A stretch of 64,000 nucleotides of DNA from contig JXTC01000486.1 in the NCBI GenBank assembly GCA_002914845.1, positions 10,679-74,678 of the forward strand. The letters are read 5' to 3'. Source of the DNA: Trema orientale. Taxonomy: Eukaryota > Streptophyta > Magnoliopsida > Rosales > Cannabaceae. The notes beneath the pieces are model-generated. The model made no database searches, was not told the DNA's origin, and saw nothing but the letters and a program-made list of their open reading frames with translations. This document shows positions 61,062 through 64,000 of the stretch, in pieces; positions within the stretch are counted from its first letter, which is position 1; each line of letters opens with the position of its first letter. The position numbers were made by a program, and so were the translations under genes.

Positions 61062-62853
61062 TGTTAGGATTATACCTAAAAAAGAGTTTATTATTTATGG
61101 ATATTTATTTAATATTTTGATATTTAATAAAGAATAATTCATGTATAGTATTTGTGATAATGTTTTGATTATTAGTACAATAGTAAATATCATAAAGACT
61201 CTAAATAAGAGAAGCTGGATACTTCTCTTGGATCGTGTTACAAGACTTTGTGTATTTATATAGTGTTTTAATCTATATTGGTGTGACCATTTGCAAAAAG
61301 TCTTGGTGTGTAAATATTAAACATAGACCATGTAAAATATGTTCTTGTAATGAGTGCCGTTGACGAGAATATATTCTCACAAACTAGATGATTAATGCAT
61401 GTCTTTTTTAATCCTGAAATAGTGATGAACTCGTATTCACAATTTGTATTATTTGAGATGTTAAGAGCTACGGATAAAGAAATTGACAATCTAGACCTAT
61501 GCATTTTGGTAATGCGTTATTATGGGCATTGGGAACATATACTCATAGATATGGAATCTATAACTCTATAGTATAGAGAAATGAATACCACCTTAAGGAG
61601 CTATAGGAGCTTGGATGGTTTAAATCTTAGTTAAGATATTAACAAAATTGGATATTTCATAAATTAAAGACTTTCTATAAGTCTGGTTATCCATTAAATA
61701 TAGTCTTATATCAAAGAATTAAAAGATATAATTGGAGAAGCAAAATGGTGATTTTACCTAGCTCCAATTATCGGTATTCATATAGGAGTACACATGCATA
61801 TATTAATTCTCTAATAGACATAATTTTAATTATAAAATATCTTGTGATATTTATTTAATTCAAGAGTGCAGTTTGGACCTTTAGTGGAATAAGTCCATAA
61901 CTAATAATACAAGCCAACTTGTATTAAGAGTTAATTATAACTGGGCCTTATCTATTGGAGGTTAAATTAAATAGGTCTACTTAAGTCTCCAACCTACGCT
62001 AACATCTTGGGCTATATGAGATTAATTGGGCTCAAACGGTTTTCTGGGCAATTACACAAAAGGGAGAAAAAGATCGGACATCAAGGTGGGCCTTAAGAGC
62101 CTACCATATGCCCCCTAGGGCAAGAGGATTTTTGGCCATCCCTGGCCTATTAGGGCTGGCCAAATTTTGGTAAGGGGTGGAGCCTATAAAAGGCTCGTCC
62201 CTCCTCCTTTATGTGTAATGTTTAATACTCCTAACACATTAGTTTGGCGTTAGTTTGGCTAGGTTGAATTAAATAGGTCTATTTAGGTCTCCAACTTACA
62301 CTAATATCTTGGTCTGTATGAGATTAATTGGGCTCAAACAGTTTCTGGGCAATTATACAAAAGGGAGAAAAAGATTGGACATCAAGATGGGCCTTAAGAG
62401 CCCACAATATGCCCCTTAGGGCAAGAGAATTTTCGGCCATCCCTGGCCCATTAGGGCTGGCTGAATTTTGCTAAGGGGTGGAGCCCATAAAAGGCTCTTC
62501 CCCCCTCCTTTATGTATAATGTTTAGTACTCCTAACACGTTAGTTTGGTGGCTGCTTTAGAAAGCTGTGAGAAAAGTGAGAGAGAGAAATTCTTGGAGCC
62601 ATCATTGGAGGCCATTGGAGTTCCTGGATTCTTACTTGAAGTTGATCAAGATTAAGGTACCCACCCGCCTCTGCAGTTACAAGCTTGGTGCATAGAAAGG
62701 AAGATTCTTTGGTTGAGATACTCCTGTATGTATTTAGATCATAACAAAGATCTTAAAAGATTTTATGAAAAACTATAATCTTGAAAAATTTTTGTTTTCC
62801 ATACTTCCGCTCATCTTTGATTTTATCACGTTTTTCGTAAATAATTACTAACA
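61062..62853 (+). repeat. 3' LTR of the inner copia element
   Basis: It starts TGTTAGGATTATACC after a purine tract (AAGTGGGAGAT) and ends ATTACTAACA, 1,792 bp. It is about 250 bp longer than the solo LTR of the same family at 33,552-35,097 because of an internal duplication. Confidence 0.93.
61961..62552 (+). repeat. Tandem duplication of the LTR promoter block, period about 302 bp
   Basis: Copy 1 (about 61,961-62,261) and copy 2 (about 62,262-62,552) share 'aataggtct', 'gagattaattgggctcaaac', 'gggagaaaaaga', 'atgggccttaagagcc' or near variants, and 'aaggggtggagcc'. Each has its own TATA-like box: TATAAAAGG near 62,185 and CATAAAAGG near 62,486. The solo LTR of the family has one copy of this region. 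Confidence 0.85.
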
Positions 62854-63130
62854 TATATCTCCAATCATATATCTAATATACTGTTATGAAATTAAATCGC
62901 TCCTAGTTATTTTTCTGCTGTATTGAATCTTTGAAAAACTGTTGGTGGAATTTTCTATGAAAATAAAATTTTTAAAAATACCACCAACTATAATTTTTAT
63001 TAAGTCTTTCCAACAATGCCTATTCCAAAATATCATTTGAATGGAAAAACTAGAATTGTTGAAGCAAACACCTATTCCAATGGGTAATTTATTTGGATGG
63101 AATGGAATGGTTGAACCAAACATGCCCATA

Positions 63131-63493
63131 ATTATTCATTTTTAATCTCTTAACTCAGCAAAGAGTACGGAGAGAATCATAGAAGAGATTTTTTAACCTC
63201 TAACTCAGCAACCAAAATCAAAATCTAAGAAGTATTGAAAAAAAAAATCAAAACCCAAAACTCTAAGAGATAACAGAGAGAGTGTGTACGTATGTGCTTG
63301 GCGGTACTGGTTCGGAGTTGGAGTCGTGGACAGTGGAGGAGCGACTGTGACTTCCGTCTATGGGGCTGCGCGGAGGTGGAGCCATGGAGGTACGAGTCAA
63401 CTATGTGGCTGTGAAGGTTAATCATGGAGCAATGAAGGTCTGGGCAGATCTAAGTGCGAAGGAATGGAGATGTGAGAGATGTGGAGAATGGAG

Positions 63494-63537
<44 letters not shown>

Positions 63538-63891
63538 ATATCTAAGTGTGTGTGTCAGCTGAGAGTGAAAGATGAATGAATGTGTGAGTCAATTAGGTCA
63601 TTAGGTTTACTCTTGGAATGGTTTTTGGGTTTGGACTTAAATAAGTGATTTGAATTAGCCAATAACAATTATATAGGCCCAAAATAAAAAATTCTAAAAA
63701 AAAAACATCTATAATTATAAATACGTCATTTTTGGGTTAGCAGGTTTAAACCAAACCCGACCCGTTTATTAAAGAGGCATACAGATTCAACTAGAAAATG
63801 ACCTGAACCCATTTATACTAAACCTAAATCCACTAATTTTGTGTAGGTTTCGAGTCGTTTCATTGTGTCGTGTCACAGATTGTCAGCCTTA
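63131..63891 (-). other. Right arm of the hAT element
   Basis: On the minus strand this is the promoter side of the transposase gene, with no domain seen. It has a GC-richer part (63,290-63,480) that may be a leader exon, a long GA microsatellite (about 63,498-63,535), and subterminal repeats 'gacccgtttattaaa' and 'cgtgtcgtgtcac'-type words before the terminal repeat at 63,891. The subterminal words recur in the left arm near 21,240-21,420. Confidence 0.6.
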
Positions 63892-64000
63892 CTATACCGA
63901 AGAAGCTATTTGTATGTTTGCTTTACTAAAAAAGTTTACTTTACTAAAAAAAAGAAGAGAGAGAGAGAGAGAGAGCTTGTTTGTTTTTTATTTTTGTGTA
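63892..64000. other. Flank to the right of the hAT, with GA microsatellite
   Basis: No gene. A (GA)n run lies at about 63,956-63,974. This is the DNA next to the original hAT insertion site. Confidence 0.5.

Larger units (their letters stand above)
54084..62853 (+). mobile_element. Inner Ty1/copia element, enclosing a MULE
   Basis: Visible parts are the first 56 bp of the 5' LTR (54,084-54,139), RT and RNase H (about 59,500-61,030) and a full 3' LTR (61,062-62,853). TATAT lies directly outside both ends (54,079-54,083 and 62,854-62,858). The rest of the 5' half is not seen; a MULE lies in its place. The LTR family equals that of the solo LTR at 33,552. It is a fossil, with several breaks in what remains. 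It inserted into the outer copia 3' LTR. Confidence 0.9.
26054..63015 (+). mobile_element. Outer Ty1/copia element, host of four further insertions
   Basis: The 5' LTR is 26,054-27,893, the internal region runs to 36,066, and the 3' LTR is split into four pieces ending at 63,015. The 5 bp flanks ATACC (26,049-26,053) and ATGCC (63,016-63,020) differ by one transition. The primer site after the 5' LTR begins TGGTATCA, as for tRNA-iMet, and a purine tract precedes the 3' LTR. Parts in order are gag, protease, integrase, RT and RNase H, so it is Ty1/copia, probably of the Angela/Tork group. It is a fossil with a dozen or more breaks in the coding part. It is older than everything inside it. Confidence 0.92.
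36067..63015 (+). repeat. 3' LTR of the outer copia element, in four pieces
   Basis: The pieces are 36,067-36,513, 47,219-48,125, 53,752-54,083 and 62,859-63,015, totalling 1,843 bp against 1,840 bp for the 5' LTR. They follow each other in register with 27 kb of other elements between them. A purine tract (about 36,050-36,066) precedes the first piece. The last ends CCAACA, followed by the target duplication. Confidence 0.92.
24541..63127. mobile_element. Tourist-like MITE inside the hAT, split by later insertions
   Basis: The left end is GGCCCTGTTTGATTCA. The right end, read inward, is GGGCATGTTTGGTTCA. ATA stands directly outside both ends (24,538-24,540 and 63,128-63,130), fitting a 3 bp PIF/Harbinger-type target duplication. 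The element's own sequence is 24,541-24,726, about 60 bp between the two copia insertions, and 63,016-63,127, roughly 360 bp in all. It encodes no protein. The rest of its span is inserted LTR elements. Confidence 0.7.
21219..63891 (-). mobile_element. Ac-like hAT transposon enclosing the whole nest
   Basis: The left end reads TAGGGCTAGCAATTCGTGTC. The right end, read inward, is TAAGGCTGACAATCTGTGAC, the same terminal repeat with a few changes. Subterminal motifs on both sides are alike ('aacccg', 'gtttattaaa', 'cgtgtc'). The element's own DNA is 21,219-24,540 plus 63,128-63,891, about 4.1 kb, normal for Ac-like elements. The 38.6 kb between is later insertions. The 8 bp flanks are not identical (TATGCTAG on the left, TATACCGA beginning one base beyond the right end, with only transitions between them), so the target duplication is not secure. 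Confidence 0.8.

Overview
The window is nuclear DNA from a flowering plant, almost certainly a dicot. It is AT-rich, holds one intron-rich plant gene, and is otherwise made of plant transposable elements (Helitron, hAT, MULE, Tourist-like MITEs, Ty1/copia and Ty3/gypsy). The species cannot be named from the sequence alone.

Left part (1-10.5 kb): a decayed Helitron on the minus strand, with RPA-like OB-fold exons at 0.6-1.6 kb and the Rep/helicase at 1.65-8.8 kb. A Tourist-like MITE (4,273-5,004) and an Angela-like copia solo LTR (5,784-7,451) interrupt it. A 398 bp MULE-type MITE with a perfect 9 bp target duplication lies at 10,079-10,476.

Middle (11.3-21.2 kb): an unclassified block of several minisatellites lies between two related 350-380 bp direct repeats (11,297-14,636). 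Next comes the only intact host gene, a ten-exon sphingosine kinase on the minus strand (15,380-18,918). All nine introns are GT-AG and the predicted protein is 493 residues. It has an ordinary AT-rich upstream region with microsatellites.

Right part (21,219-63,891): one large nest. An Ac-like hAT element was entered by a Tourist-like MITE (24,541-63,127). That MITE was hit by a copia LTR, now solo (24,727-25,991), and by a copia element (26,054-63,015). This copia element received a copia solo LTR in its RT region (33,552-35,097). Its 3' LTR received a Tekay-like Ty3/gypsy chromovirus (36,514-47,213), a minus-strand non-autonomous LTR element (48,126-53,746) and a second copia element (54,084-62,853). 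The second copia element holds a MULE (54,140 to about 59,480). Target duplications support most boundaries. The four pieces of the interrupted 3' LTR total 1,843 bp, against 1,840 bp for the uninterrupted 5' LTR.

Two parts of the nest are not standard element content. The leader of the outer copia element holds a 1.2 kb insert with three antisense, intron-bearing exons of a CBS/PB1-type (CBSCBSPB) host gene, bounded by CCCCAAGG on both sides. The MULE carries, convergent to its transposase, a decayed GRF-zinc-finger reading frame with a C-terminal membrane segment. All the transposable elements look broken. No rRNA, tRNA or CRISPR features were seen.
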